A stretch of DNA of 5,065 nt from Gammaproteobacteria bacterium UBA6968 (GCA_002450255.1 DJYW01000075.1:1-5065); one strand, 5' to 3'. Shown: positions 1 to 4,810, counted from the stretch's first letter. Notes: generated by a model from the sequence alone, not told the origin. Made by a program: numbers and translations.

Positions 1-22
1 GCCCCAACAAAGCCCCAACAAA
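1..22. repeat. Two tandem copies of an 11-bp unit
   Basis: The unit GCCCCAACAAA occurs twice back to back (1-11 and 12-22), followed by GC, the start of a third copy that breaks off. It lies at the window edge, so the array may extend to the left. It sits beyond the 3' end of the minus-strand transferase gene. No function can be read from it. Confidence 0.75.
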
Positions 23-49
23 GCAAAGGGCGGCATGGCTAGACGAGGG

Positions 50-66
50 ATGCCTAAGCTAGGCAT
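50..66. repeat. Perfect 7-bp inverted repeat downstream of the transferase gene
   Basis: ATGCCTA (50-56) and TAGGCAT (60-66) are exact reverse complements separated by AGC, giving a tight hairpin 19 bases past the stop codon of the minus-strand transferase gene. The position suits a transcription terminator or an mRNA-end hairpin. In the minus direction it is followed by CCCTCGTC, not by a run of T, so a classical intrinsic terminator is not supported. Confidence 0.45.
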
Positions 67-84
67 GAGTTTTAGCACCGTGGC

Positions 85-930
85 TTAAGTGCCCCTCAAT
101 GTTTGATTTTGGTAGATAAAATATGCAACCACGGGAACGGTGATGGGTAGGAGTGCAATGGAGGCAATAGCGCCGAGCCAGAATGCAAATTGGTCCAGTC
201 CCTTCGCGTATGCAGGGCCCAACGCGTGCGGCGCGAAGTAGATGTTGGAATAGAGCGACGGATAGTCGGCAAAGTGTCGTTGCATTTCGCCGATCCATTG
301 TCGGGTTCGAGACAGCCGCGGGTCGGACTGCAAGGCAAACAACGTCGGCACCGGGATACTGCAATGACATTGGACGATACCGAACAAGAGGAGATCGGTT
401 GAGTCCGGTTCGTCTCCGGCAAGAAACCGCCCTGGCATACTCGCAAACCGTTGTTCCCATTCCATAAAAGCGTCGCCGTGACGTTCAGGGTCTCCGTAGC
501 CACGCGTTATGACACCAAAACGAATCAACAAAAAGAAGTACAGGATGGTGAACGCGCGGAGGAAGTTGTTGAGAAAACGGGGCACAAATGCGGGATTGGG
601 GTCGCTTGCTAAACTAAATTCTCCCCAGAAGCGTGGCCAGTAATCGGTCCGGTGCATCACACCGCTCCAGGCACGTCGTATTGCGAACATCTCATCGTCG
701 GTGACTGGGGCGTAGCCCAGTCGATGCAATATATCTTTTGACTCGAGGAACCAAGGCTCACCGTCGATGCTGGCTGCAGGCATCATTGGGCCCCATTTTT
801 TAAAGGCCTCCAAAGGTGGAACGGTGCGACGCTCATAGTCCATCTGCTTCTGATGCAGTCCCATCATGATCGCCTGCACCCAAGGGGAATGGTCGTTACC
901 GTAAAGTCTGACACTCGGTTTCGTATTCAT
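85..930 (-). CDS. Glutathione S-transferase-like protein with C-terminal membrane segment
   Basis: This 281-residue protein has a thioredoxin-fold glutathione S-transferase N-terminal domain (about residues 5-73): it opens with VRLYGNDHSPW, has the expected cis-proline position in MMPAASIDG (49-57) and an ESKDIL segment (63-68) where family members bind the gamma-glutamyl part of glutathione. The S15-P-W site suggests a serine-type or non-cysteine active site. A helical C-terminal domain follows, with an STDLLLFG segment (177-184) like the conserved acidic helix cap of the family. Residues about 246-272 form a hydrophobic segment (FAFWLGAIASIALLPITVPV), so the protein may be membrane-anchored, which is unusual because most bacterial members are soluble and near 200-230 residues. 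An in-frame GTG lies two codons earlier at 936, but the AGGAG ribosome site overlaps that GTG and sits 5 bases before the ATG at 930, so the ATG is chosen. The substrate is unknown; the class assignment is by motif only. Confidence 0.85.
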   Translation of the reverse strand: MNTKPSVRLYGNDHSPWVQAIMMGLHQKQMDYERRTVPPLEAFKKWGPMMPAASIDGEPWFLESKDILHRLGYAPVTDDEMFAIRRAWSGVMHRTDYWPRFWGEFSLASDPNPAFVPRFLNNFLRAFTILYFFLLIRFGVITRGYGDPERHGDAFMEWEQRFASMPGRFLAGDEPDSTDLLLFGIVQCHCSIPVPTLFALQSDPRLSRTRQWIGEMQRHFADYPSLYSNIYFAPHALGPAYAKGLDQFAFWLGAIASIALLPITVPVVAYFIYQNQTLRGT

Positions 931-935
931 AGTCA

Positions 936-940
936 CTCCT
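936..940 (-). promoter_or_regulatory. Ribosome binding site that decides the transferase start
   Basis: On the minus strand AGGAG is followed by TGACT and then ATG at 930, an ideal 5-base spacing. The alternative GTG start at 934-936 would share its first base with the AGGAG, leaving no spacing, so it is unlikely to be used. Confidence 0.65.
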
Positions 941-959
941 GAGCCCCGGTTTTCGACGG

Positions 960-965
960 ATTGTA
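960..965 (-). promoter_or_regulatory. Possible -10 box of the transferase promoter
   Basis: Read on the minus strand, TATACAAT ends here and its TACAAT matches the sigma-70 -10 consensus at five of six positions. It would start transcription about 20-25 bases ahead of the ATG at 930. The region upstream is rich in T (GTTTTTGTTTTGAG), but no convincing -35 hexamer lies at 16-18 bases, so this is only a candidate. Confidence 0.3.
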
Positions 966-1013
966 TATCGATAATCTCAAAACAAAAACGCCATCACCCG
1001 CATGCTTGCTTCA

Positions 1014-1028
1014 CTGGCTATAGGCCAG
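1014..1028. repeat. Short inverted repeat in a divergent intergenic region
   Basis: CTGGC (1014-1018) and GCCAG (1024-1028) flank TATAG. The site lies between the minus-strand transferase gene and the plus-strand dehydrogenase remnant, where an operator would be expected, but five-base arms arise easily by chance. Confidence 0.25.
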
Positions 1029-1050
1029 CTTGGAGCGGAACGCACAAACA

Positions 1051-1085
1051 AAAAGTATGAGTTATTTTAATCAGCGAAAAGTATG
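1051..1085 (+). repeat. Direct repeat AAAAGTATG, two copies
   Basis: The nine-base word AAAAGTATG occurs at 1051-1059 and again at 1077-1085, 26 bases start to start, in the AT-rich stretch just ahead of the dehydrogenase remnant. It could be a pair of protein-binding half sites for the divergent promoters. No regulator gene is visible in the window. Confidence 0.35.
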
Positions 1086-1114
1086 CACAAGAAGGTAATG
1101 CCTGCGTCCGTTTC

Positions 1115-1447
1115 ATGATCACGCCAAGAGACGTGGCATTGGGTTTAACTCAGCCTAAAGATGTGGCCTTCCCACTGCGCTGAGGCATTCTCGACACAGA
1201 CGAAATTTCGCGCCAGTTTGTTGGCTCTTCCCGAGAATGTGCTGGTGCAATTATGACGACGGTCGCCGCCCGATCCGCAGCCAAGGCTGATGCGTTTGCT
1301 GCTGCGCATGGCGTTCCACCCGCATTTGGCGGCTACGTCGACATGTTGGCTTGTGATGATACGGATACCGCCGGTCGCGCTTGCACGGTCTACTGGCGGA
1401 TGACCCAGCATAGGACGGGTAGGGGATTGAGAGGCCAGTCAGCCTAG
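1115..1447 (+). pseudogene. Decayed Gfo/Idh/MocA-family oxidoreductase, N-terminal remnant
   Basis: Read in one frame, residues encoded from about 1169 to 1366 match the start of a Gfo/Idh/MocA NAD(P)-dependent dehydrogenase: FPLR-stop-GILDTDEISRQFV, then TTVAARSAAKADAFAAAHG and PPAFGGYVDMLACDDTD. In intact members the first part is typically LRWGILGTGxIA, so the TGA at 1181-1183 most likely replaces a TGG tryptophan, and two glycines of the GxGxxA dinucleotide-binding motif are aspartates (DTDEIS). The VAARS...KAEAFA-type strand-helix and the YxxxLADPDID-type segment after it are well kept. After about 1366 the family resemblance stops and the frame ends at 1447, so roughly the last 80% of a normal protein of about 330 residues is missing. 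An in-frame ATG exists at 1115; a later ATG at 1253 would give only 64 residues without the cofactor motif. The 3' end runs towards the convergent nitroreductase gene. This is judged a dead gene; family identity is from motif memory, not a search. Confidence 0.72.
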
Positions 1448-1473
1448 ACCGGCCTATGCTTGTATCGCTATGC

Positions 1474-2151
1474 TCAGTCTTCAAAACCCAAGAAATTGGA
1501 CGCTTCCGCCACACTCTTCCTTTCGGAAACCACTGCATTGGCGGGGAAACTGTCATCCGGCCAGCCTAGCGCAACTGCTTTCATAATGACCTGGTCTTCG
1601 GCAATTTTTGCATGCTCACGCACGACAGGTGACTGCATAATTCCTTGGCTGTTGATTACCGCGCCGAGGCCTCGCGACCACGCAGCGTTTACCAGCGCAG
1701 TGGTGACAGCGCCGCAATCAAAAGCAGTATCGTCACTGTCCGCCAGCACTGCGTCATAAGTGATGATTACGCATACCGGCGCATCGAATTGACGGAAGCC
1801 GCGTAAAACCCAATCTTGACGCTTCTCTTTATCCTCCCGGGCAATATCCATGGCTGCAAACAACTGTTTTGCAACGCCAACTTGGCGGTCACGATGTTGT
1901 CCGGCAAAAGGCTCGCCAATACGAAACTCGCGGGAATGCGGGACGCCAGCGAGATTGCGTTCGGTATTACCGGCGCGAATGAGATCTAAAGTTTCCCCGG
2001 AGACAACGGTAAAGTTCCACGGCTGAGTATTCATAGATGAAGGAGAGCGCATTGCGAGGGCCAATATTTCTTCGATCAATGCTTTTGGTACGGGGTCGTC
2101 TTTATATCCACGAATGCTACGACGCCCGAGAACGACTTCATCGTATTGCAC
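1474..2151 (-). CDS. FMN-dependent nitroreductase family protein
   Basis: This 225-residue protein matches the nitroreductase family, flavin enzymes that reduce nitro groups, quinones or enones with NAD(P)H, usually as cytoplasmic dimers. FMN-binding signatures are in the expected order: RRSIRGY (10-16) for the phosphate, SPSSMNTQPWNF (36-47) with the conserved Asn, the GLGAVINSQG segment (161-170), and GWPDDSFPAN (196-205) near the end. Length is normal for the family and no key segment is missing. The insert EDKEKRQDWVLRGFRQFDAP (106-125) is typical of a subgroup in which a helix caps the active site. The start is a GTG at 2149-2151, preceded on the minus strand by AGGGAGA with about 7 bases of spacing; there is no ATG near this start. 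It stands alone, converging with the dehydrogenase remnant; the physiological substrate cannot be told from the sequence. Confidence 0.93.
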   Translation of the reverse strand: MQYDEVVLGRRSIRGYKDDPVPKALIEEILALAMRSPSSMNTQPWNFTVVSGETLDLIRAGNTERNLAGVPHSREFRIGEPFAGQHRDRQVGVAKQLFAAMDIAREDKEKRQDWVLRGFRQFDAPVCVIITYDAVLADSDDTAFDCGAVTTALVNAAWSRGLGAVINSQGIMQSPVVREHAKIAEDQVIMKAVALGWPDDSFPANAVVSERKSVAEASNFLGFED

Positions 2152-2157
2152 CTTGCT

Positions 2158-2164
2158 TCTCCCT
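2158..2164 (-). promoter_or_regulatory. Ribosome binding site supporting the GTG start of the nitroreductase
   Basis: AGGGAGA on the minus strand lies about 7 bases before the GTG codon at 2151. This supports a GTG start for the nitroreductase and fits the conserved N-terminal RRSIRGY beginning at residue 10. Confidence 0.6.
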
Positions 2165-2494
2165 AGTAATGATTTCGGAAATGTTACGATACTTCGCCGC
2201 GTTAGTAATCAATTGCCTGCTTAGATGTGCAAAGCTTACGCGTGACGATTCAACGCTCAGGAAACACCTCCAGCAGCGCTTGTGCAAGGGCGTTGTGCCG
2301 GTTGGACATGTTGGAGCGCATAAACCGATTGGCGTTTTATCCAAACTGTTCTTTAAGTAGAACGGAAAACCAACGACTTTATTACTGCGCAACGAATCTC
2401 TGGTAACCGTCGCGCCAATTTCTACTACGGCAGGGTTAAATGGCGACCGATAAAGCAGTCAAACATAGCGCCTAACGCATATGTGGCGTGTAAA

Positions 2495-2525
2495 CCTCGA
2501 GTCCTGCACGGACATTAGTTCGAGG
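2495..2525. repeat. Interrupted 10-bp inverted repeat
   Basis: CCTCGA (2495-2500) pairs with TCGAGG (2520-2525), and GTCC (2501-2504) with GGAC (2510-2513), around a TGCAC loop. Six unpaired bases (2514-2519) bulge from one side. It could fold in RNA or single-stranded DNA. It has no T-run on either side and is not a classical terminator. Confidence 0.4.
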
Positions 2526-2534
2526 CTGGTGAGA

Positions 2535-2555
2535 ATAAAACGGAGAGCGTTTTAT
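2535..2555 (-). terminator. Terminator-like hairpin after the minus-strand remnant
   Basis: ATAAAACG (2535-2542) and CGTTTTAT (2548-2555) form a perfect 8-bp stem around GAGAG. Read on the minus strand it follows the stop codon of the remnant gene by about 24 bases and ends in CGTTTTATTCTC, so the 3' arm itself supplies a T-rich tail. The stem is weak in GC, so termination may be poor, but its position agrees with a former minus-strand transcription unit. Confidence 0.4.
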
Positions 2556-2579
2556 CTGGGCATAACCGCGGCAGTAGTC

Positions 2580-2909
2580 TTATGCGGAAATTCTAGATCT
2601 TTCTAGAGAAACCAAAGAATTGTTAATTGCCTGCCGAAACGTCTCGACAAAGTGATAATTCCAAACTTCATCAAATTTCTTGGATGACTTGCCTTTTAAA
2701 AAGCCCGCGTACTTTGCGAGCGTTTTGTAGGGCAGGTCAAGGTGAATTAAAAAAAGCGTATTGAGTCTTGTAAAGGCTCCGTCAACGCCTATTTGGATCG
2801 CATAGTCTTCCCAATGCTGATCAAAATCGTTAAGGTCTCCCGGTTCTCCGCCCTTCAGTCAGTTAACTCGGCTTATGACTTCGGTTAGATCTGAATTTTT
2901 GTCAAAACA
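2580..2909 (-). pseudogene. Hypothetical protein remnant lacking a usable start
   Basis: From 2858 down to the TAA at 2580 the minus strand holds 92 uninterrupted codons that look genuinely coding: LKGGEPGDLNDFDQHWEDYA at the start, then GVDGAFTRLNTLFLIHLDLP, KTLAKYAGFLKGKSSKKFDE and VWNYHFVETFRQAINN, an even mix of aromatic, charged and aliphatic residues. I do not recognise the family. There is no ATG, GTG or TTG at its head: the codon before is a TGA stop (2859-2861), preceded by 16 more open codons (CFDKNSDLTEVISRVN) back to another stop at 2910-2912. An ATG at 2907-2909, one base out of frame, would read ATG-TTT-GAC if one T of the TTTT run were absent. The simplest reading is a small gene of about 109 codons broken by a frameshift in that T run and a nonsense codon. 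A terminator-like hairpin follows it. A wholly chance frame is possible but unlikely from the composition. Confidence 0.5.
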
Positions 2910-2946
2910 TCAATCGCGTATTACCGGGTTTGTAGAAATGTAGTAA

Positions 2947-2988
2947 AGAGTAAGGAGCGGGCGGCAAATTAAATCGCTCCCATACTCT
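2947..2988. repeat. Long hairpin, 12 paired bases with a small internal loop
   Basis: AGAGTA (2947-2952) pairs with TACTCT (2983-2988), and GGAGCG (2954-2959) with CGCTCC (2975-2980). They are separated by a one-against-two-base internal loop (A against CA) and closed by a 15-base loop. It lies between the pilin-like gene and the start-less remnant, both on the minus strand. On that strand the hairpin is followed by TTTACTACATTT, a weak T-rich tail, so it could end the pilin-like transcript 230 bases after its stop. It may instead be a dispersed palindrome. Confidence 0.5.
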
Positions 2989-3015
2989 AATGCTGACTCG
3001 CTATTCAGACGAATT

Positions 3016-3038
3016 CGTTGCAAGTGACGCATGCAACG
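3016..3038. repeat. Perfect 7-bp inverted repeat
   Basis: CGTTGCA (3016-3022) and TGCAACG (3032-3038) are exact reverse complements around a nine-base spacer. There is no T-run on either side. It could be a protein-binding palindrome or part of a longer degenerate repeat together with the neighbouring hairpin at 2947-2988. Confidence 0.4.
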
Positions 3039-3218
3039 CCCGGTAGCCCATTTGAAGAAGAACTGAATCATGGCTTAGGGGTAATGAGTGGCTCCTGGAA
3101 AAGTGGCTGATAGCCAAACACAGCTCCAGTAAATTCACCATGGTGGGGGTTGCAGCTTGTGCTACTCGGGCGGTTGGGACTTCCTACGATAGCTATAGCG
3201 GATCTGTCACCCTTACTT

Positions 3219-3758
3219 TTATTCTAGTTCTGCGTCATCCCGATCCTCATCTTCGCCGCCTTTACAGCTCTCTGGCAAATGGCGGCTGGCTAAGGCATCT
3301 ACTGTGACAACGTCCGCGACGCACTCCCATTGTATGGTGTCGTCGTCCTGGGCCCGCGCAATGAACAGGAAGCCAGATTCGATGTCTTCGAATCGTGCAC
3401 CAAATTCTGTCATGTCTACCAGAGCTCTGAGCGTTCCGGTGCGTAACTTGTCGGCAGCAGGTACTCCCAACTCACCTGCCTGGTAGTCCATACCGGTAAG
3501 AATGCCTTCCGGAACGAACGCGCTTAGATTGATGTCCGTTTCTGACCGCGGCATCTCGCCGTGGGCATTGAAGTATTCTTCAATCATTGCTTGCTGCTCC
3601 AGCCCTAGATCAACGGCAGCGGACACTGCGTCGTCGATTCTGGAGTTGTGGTAAAAACCAAACGCAACACCTATAAGCACTGCTACTATCATGGGATAGA
3701 CAACCTTCTCGGATGTTGTGAACCTTTTCTGCCGGTTCTCTGTTTGCGGTTTTGTCAT
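3219..3758 (-). CDS. Membrane-anchored pilin-like protein
   Basis: The 179-residue product has a basic N-terminus, one hydrophobic helix (about 20-36, VYPMIVAVLIGVAFGFY), then a polar helix DDAVSAAVDLGLEQQAMIEE leading into YFNAHGEMP. This resembles the segment of type IV major pilins in which a helix ends in a Y(Y/F)xxxGxxP turn. Near the C-terminus, WEC (Cys146) and HLPESC (Cys165) look like the pilin disulphide loop, followed by a very acidic tail. What is missing is the short leader and G/FTLIE-type prepilin peptidase site, so it is unlikely to be processed as a pilin and probably stays in the inner membrane with the globular part in the periplasm. The start is the ATG at 3758, 9-10 bases after a GGAA; an upstream in-frame TTG at 3773 has no ribosome site. 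A 28-codon frame overlaps its start. It lies divergent from the small membrane protein at 4278. Function is not known; the pilin link is by shape and short motifs. Confidence 0.8.
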   Translation of the reverse strand: MTKPQTENRQKRFTTSEKVVYPMIVAVLIGVAFGFYHNSRIDDAVSAAVDLGLEQQAMIEEYFNAHGEMPRSETDINLSAFVPEGILTGMDYQAGELGVPAADKLRTGTLRALVDMTEFGARFEDIESGFLFIARAQDDDTIQWECVADVVTVDALASRHLPESCKGGEDEDRDDAELE

Positions 3759-3844
3759 CAAGCTGAATTCCAATTATGCAGATAGTGATGTCCTGCGTTA
3801 TCGCAGGCGCACATCACCATGCAACTTTCGCTCCCTCGCGCCAT
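3758..3844 (-). CDS. Possible 28-residue leader peptide coupled to the pilin-like gene
   Basis: An ATG at 3844 opens a 28-residue frame (MARGSESCMVMCACDNAGHH then YLHNWNSA) whose TGA stop overlaps the ATG of the pilin-like gene as TGATG, a spacing typical of translational coupling. The frame runs straight through the 33-nt hairpin at 3785-3817. It has no good ribosome site (AAGAAATTAAATG precedes it), and the peptide resembles nothing I know. It may be a chance frame; the exact stop-start overlap is the only reason to list it. Confidence 0.2.
   Translation of the reverse strand: MARGSESCMVMCACDNAGHHYLHNWNSA
3785..3817 (-). promoter_or_regulatory. Strong hairpin in the leader of the pilin-like gene
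   Basis: GTGATGT (3785-3791) pairs perfectly with ACATCAC (3811-3817), and CCTGCG (3792-3797) with CGCAGG (3802-3807). The loop is TTAT and a three-base bulge (CGC) sits on one side: 13 base pairs in 33 bases. It lies 27-59 bases ahead of the ATG at 3758, so in the mRNA it would sit in or just before the untranslated leader. No T-run follows on either strand, which argues against an intrinsic terminator and for an RNA-level regulatory or stabilising hairpin, or a protein-binding palindrome. Confidence 0.6.
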
Positions 3845-4077
3845 TTAATTTCTTGTCCAATTTCTTATCGGGCTTCCTTTTCTGTGCCGATGCTTTCGAT
3901 CGCTGCGACAGCTTTCGCCCGCCTGGTTTGGGTTACACGTTGCGCGTGCGGAGATTTTACCGGTGACCGCCTATAGGGGCGCCTGTTCAGCCAGCACTTA
4001 CGAAGTAGTGAGCTTTTCTGATGGGCGCGCTGCCTACCTTCGAAATAATTGCGGACGTCTTTGCGGCCAGCTCGTAA

Positions 4078-4089
4078 TTCCTGCAGGAA
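4078..4089. repeat. Perfect 12-bp palindrome
   Basis: TTCCTGCAGGAA is its own reverse complement. It sits mid-way between the divergent genes, where a dimeric regulator could bind, but no regulator is encoded in the window and no second copy was found nearby. Confidence 0.3.
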
Positions 4090-4221
4090 CTTCGACGGGA
4101 CTAGCACCAAGCGCGACTTGCTATGCTGGGCACGGTAATTGCACGATGACTGCGAGCAAGTTACGTATTATGTCCGAAACTCGTGCTTTCTCGACGCATC
4201 TGGAGACGTACCGAGTTTAAA

Positions 4222-4250
4222 GCGCACAGATTCCGTGCACCTTTTTTTCT
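4222..4250 (+). terminator. Intrinsic terminator-like hairpin with T-run
   Basis: GCAC (4224-4227) pairs with GTGC (4235-4238) around AGATTCC, with partial extension of the stem outwards (AAG with CTT). Directly after comes a run of seven T (4242-4248) followed by CTTTT. This is the best intrinsic-terminator signature in the window, for plus-strand transcription. It lies 28 bases before the start of the small membrane protein, so it either ends a plus-strand transcript arising in 3850-4220 or acts as an attenuator in that gene's leader. Confidence 0.5.
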
Positions 4251-4277
4251 TTTGTATCAAAAAGAGGCGGCAACCTT

Positions 4278-4568
4278 ATGGAAATTTGGAACAATCTGAT
4301 CGACAAGTTTGATCTATTACTAAGCAAGATCAAGCTAGAACGTAAAGTGAAAATCGCTGGGCGAGAGATTCCTCCGGTAGTTATGGGCTTTGCGTTGATC
4401 GTTATCTGCATTCCCATCTGGGGCTACCTGGAATACGAAGGTAAGAACAAACTTATCGGTGCGCTGGTCGCTATTCTGATGGCCTGGAGCGTTGTCCAAT
4501 TAGGCACGCTGGGGTTGGGTGACAGTGTCGGAGAGAAACCAGGCAGTTCGTCGTCCGATGATTCTTAG
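4278..4568 (+). CDS. Small protein with two membrane segments, unknown function
   Basis: This 96-residue protein begins with an amphipathic, lysine-rich stretch (residues 1-30, including LIDKFDLLLSKIKLERKVKI). Two hydrophobic segments follow, about 33-53 (PPVVMGFALIVICIPIWGYL) and 57-80 (LIGALVAILMAWSVVQLG), joined by a short charged turn (EYEGKNK). The tail is soluble, glycine- and serine-rich and acidic, ending SSSSDDS. This is a helical hairpin in the inner membrane, probably with both ends in the cytoplasm given the positive N-terminal part. AGAGG lies 10 bases before the ATG, a slightly long but acceptable spacing. It points the same way as the next gene, 242 bases on, and diverges from the pilin-like gene. 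I do not recognise the family; a role linked to its membrane-protein neighbours is a guess from position only. Confidence 0.8.
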   Translation: MEIWNNLIDKFDLLLSKIKLERKVKIAGREIPPVVMGFALIVICIPIWGYLEYEGKNKLIGALVAILMAWSVVQLGTLGLGDSVGEKPGSSSSDDS

Positions 4569-4692
4569 GCAAATCGGGCATGGTTTGTTGAAGGATGCCG
4601 AGCGCTTCGGCGCGTTGGAGACGGCCAAACTTAGGTGGGTAACTCGCCACGGGGCAAAGGCAGCGCAAAACACCGGCCGCTGTGCCTCGTGA
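4558..4692 (+). CDS. Possible 44-residue overlapping frame
   Basis: An ATG at 4558 lies inside the last codons of the preceding membrane-protein gene, overlapping it by 11 bases in another frame. It opens 44 codons rich in alanine and basic residues (LLKDAERFGALETAKLRW, then VTRHGAKAAQNTGRC) with many G or C third positions, unlike the gene before it. The composition looks protein-like and helical, but there is no ribosome site and no known family. It may be translated by coupling, be a scrap of a lost gene, or be chance. Confidence 0.2.
   Translation: MILRQIGHGLLKDAERFGALETAKLRWVTRHGAKAAQNTGRCAS
4597..4611. repeat. Short GC-rich hairpin after the small membrane-protein gene
   Basis: GCCGA (4597-4601) and TCGGC (4607-4611) flank GCGCT, 29 bases after the stop codon of the gene at 4278. 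It could protect or end the transcript, but no T-run follows, so it is not a classical terminator. Confidence 0.25.
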
Positions 4693-4810
4693 TAATCGCC
4701 GCAGTGAATCGTAACGACTTTTAATACAAAGCGAGAGCGCACGACGGTCGCCTAGTGCTTTGAAACACGGCCTGAACTTTGCCGCAAACTCTCATACAAA
4801 AGAGCAATTA

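Larger units (their letters stand above)
2152..2579. other. Gene-free stretch with two hairpins and no intact reading frame
   Basis: No gene can be defended here. The frames open on either strand have no ribosome site and no family motif. One short minus-strand frame (2250-2321, 23 codons, with ALAQALLEVFPER at its end) has protein-like composition but no ribosome site and may be a scrap of a lost gene. The stretch also holds the inverted repeats at 2495-2525 and 2535-2555 described separately. The promoter of the nitroreductase should lie in the first 100 bases, but I see no clear -35/-10 pair. Confidence 0.5.
2862..3218. other. Intergenic stretch with two strong inverted repeats
   Basis: Apart from the first 48 bases, which belong to the head of the minus-strand remnant, no gene is supported. 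Short frames exist: plus 2990-3046 (starting MLTRYSDEF), plus 2997-3110 (no start), and minus 3001-3141 (46 codons). None has a ribosome site and they overlap each other. The inverted repeats at 2947-2988 and 3016-3038 are the clearest structures. The stretch is also the region past the 3' end of the pilin-like gene. Confidence 0.5.
3845..4277. other. Divergent region between the two arms of membrane-protein genes
   Basis: This stretch should hold the promoters for the minus-strand pilin-like gene and the plus-strand gene at 4278. The frames here (plus 3963-4220, GTG start, 85 codons with six cysteines; minus 3865-4110, 81 codons) lack ribosome sites and family motifs. The plus frame ends one base before the T-rich hairpin at 4222-4250, which gives it a little support. 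A perfect 12-bp palindrome TTCCTGCAGGAA lies at 4078-4089. A TATTAT at 4167-4172 could be a -10 box for the plus strand but has no -35 at a normal distance. Confidence 0.45.

Noticed and set aside
2470..2527. Integron-type attC site: GCCTAAC at 2470-2476 faces GTTCGAGGC at 2519-2527
   Set aside because: The second half does not match the GTTRRRY core without a two-base insertion, the arms between do not pair as attC arms should, and neighbouring genes are in mixed orientation with no other attC candidate.
2990..3046. Start of an IS3-type transposase (MLTRYSDEFVAS resembles RYSDEFKAS heads)
   Set aside because: Only about ten residues match before a stop, there is no downstream transposase sequence in any frame, and no matched terminal inverted repeats were seen.
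3001..3141. Minus-strand 46-codon frame beginning MVNLLELCLAISHF
   Set aside because: It has no ribosome site and overlaps other equally open frames on both strands, which is expected by chance in this length of sequence.
3078..3230. Minus-strand open frame just after the pilin-like gene ending QEPLITPKP, with a CNPHHG segment
   Set aside because: There is no start codon in frame, no complete CxxCH heme motif, and it overlaps another open frame. It was considered as a frameshifted tail of the pilin-like protein, but the acidic tail of that gene already ends naturally.
3865..4110. Minus-strand 81-codon frame upstream of the pilin-like gene
   Set aside because: No ribosome site, no recognisable motif, highly basic low-information composition, and it competes with the plus-strand frame at 3963-4220.
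4500..4742. Minus-strand 80-codon frame overlapping the end of the small membrane-protein gene
   Set aside because: It runs antisense through a well-supported gene, has no ribosome site and no family motif; judged a shadow frame.
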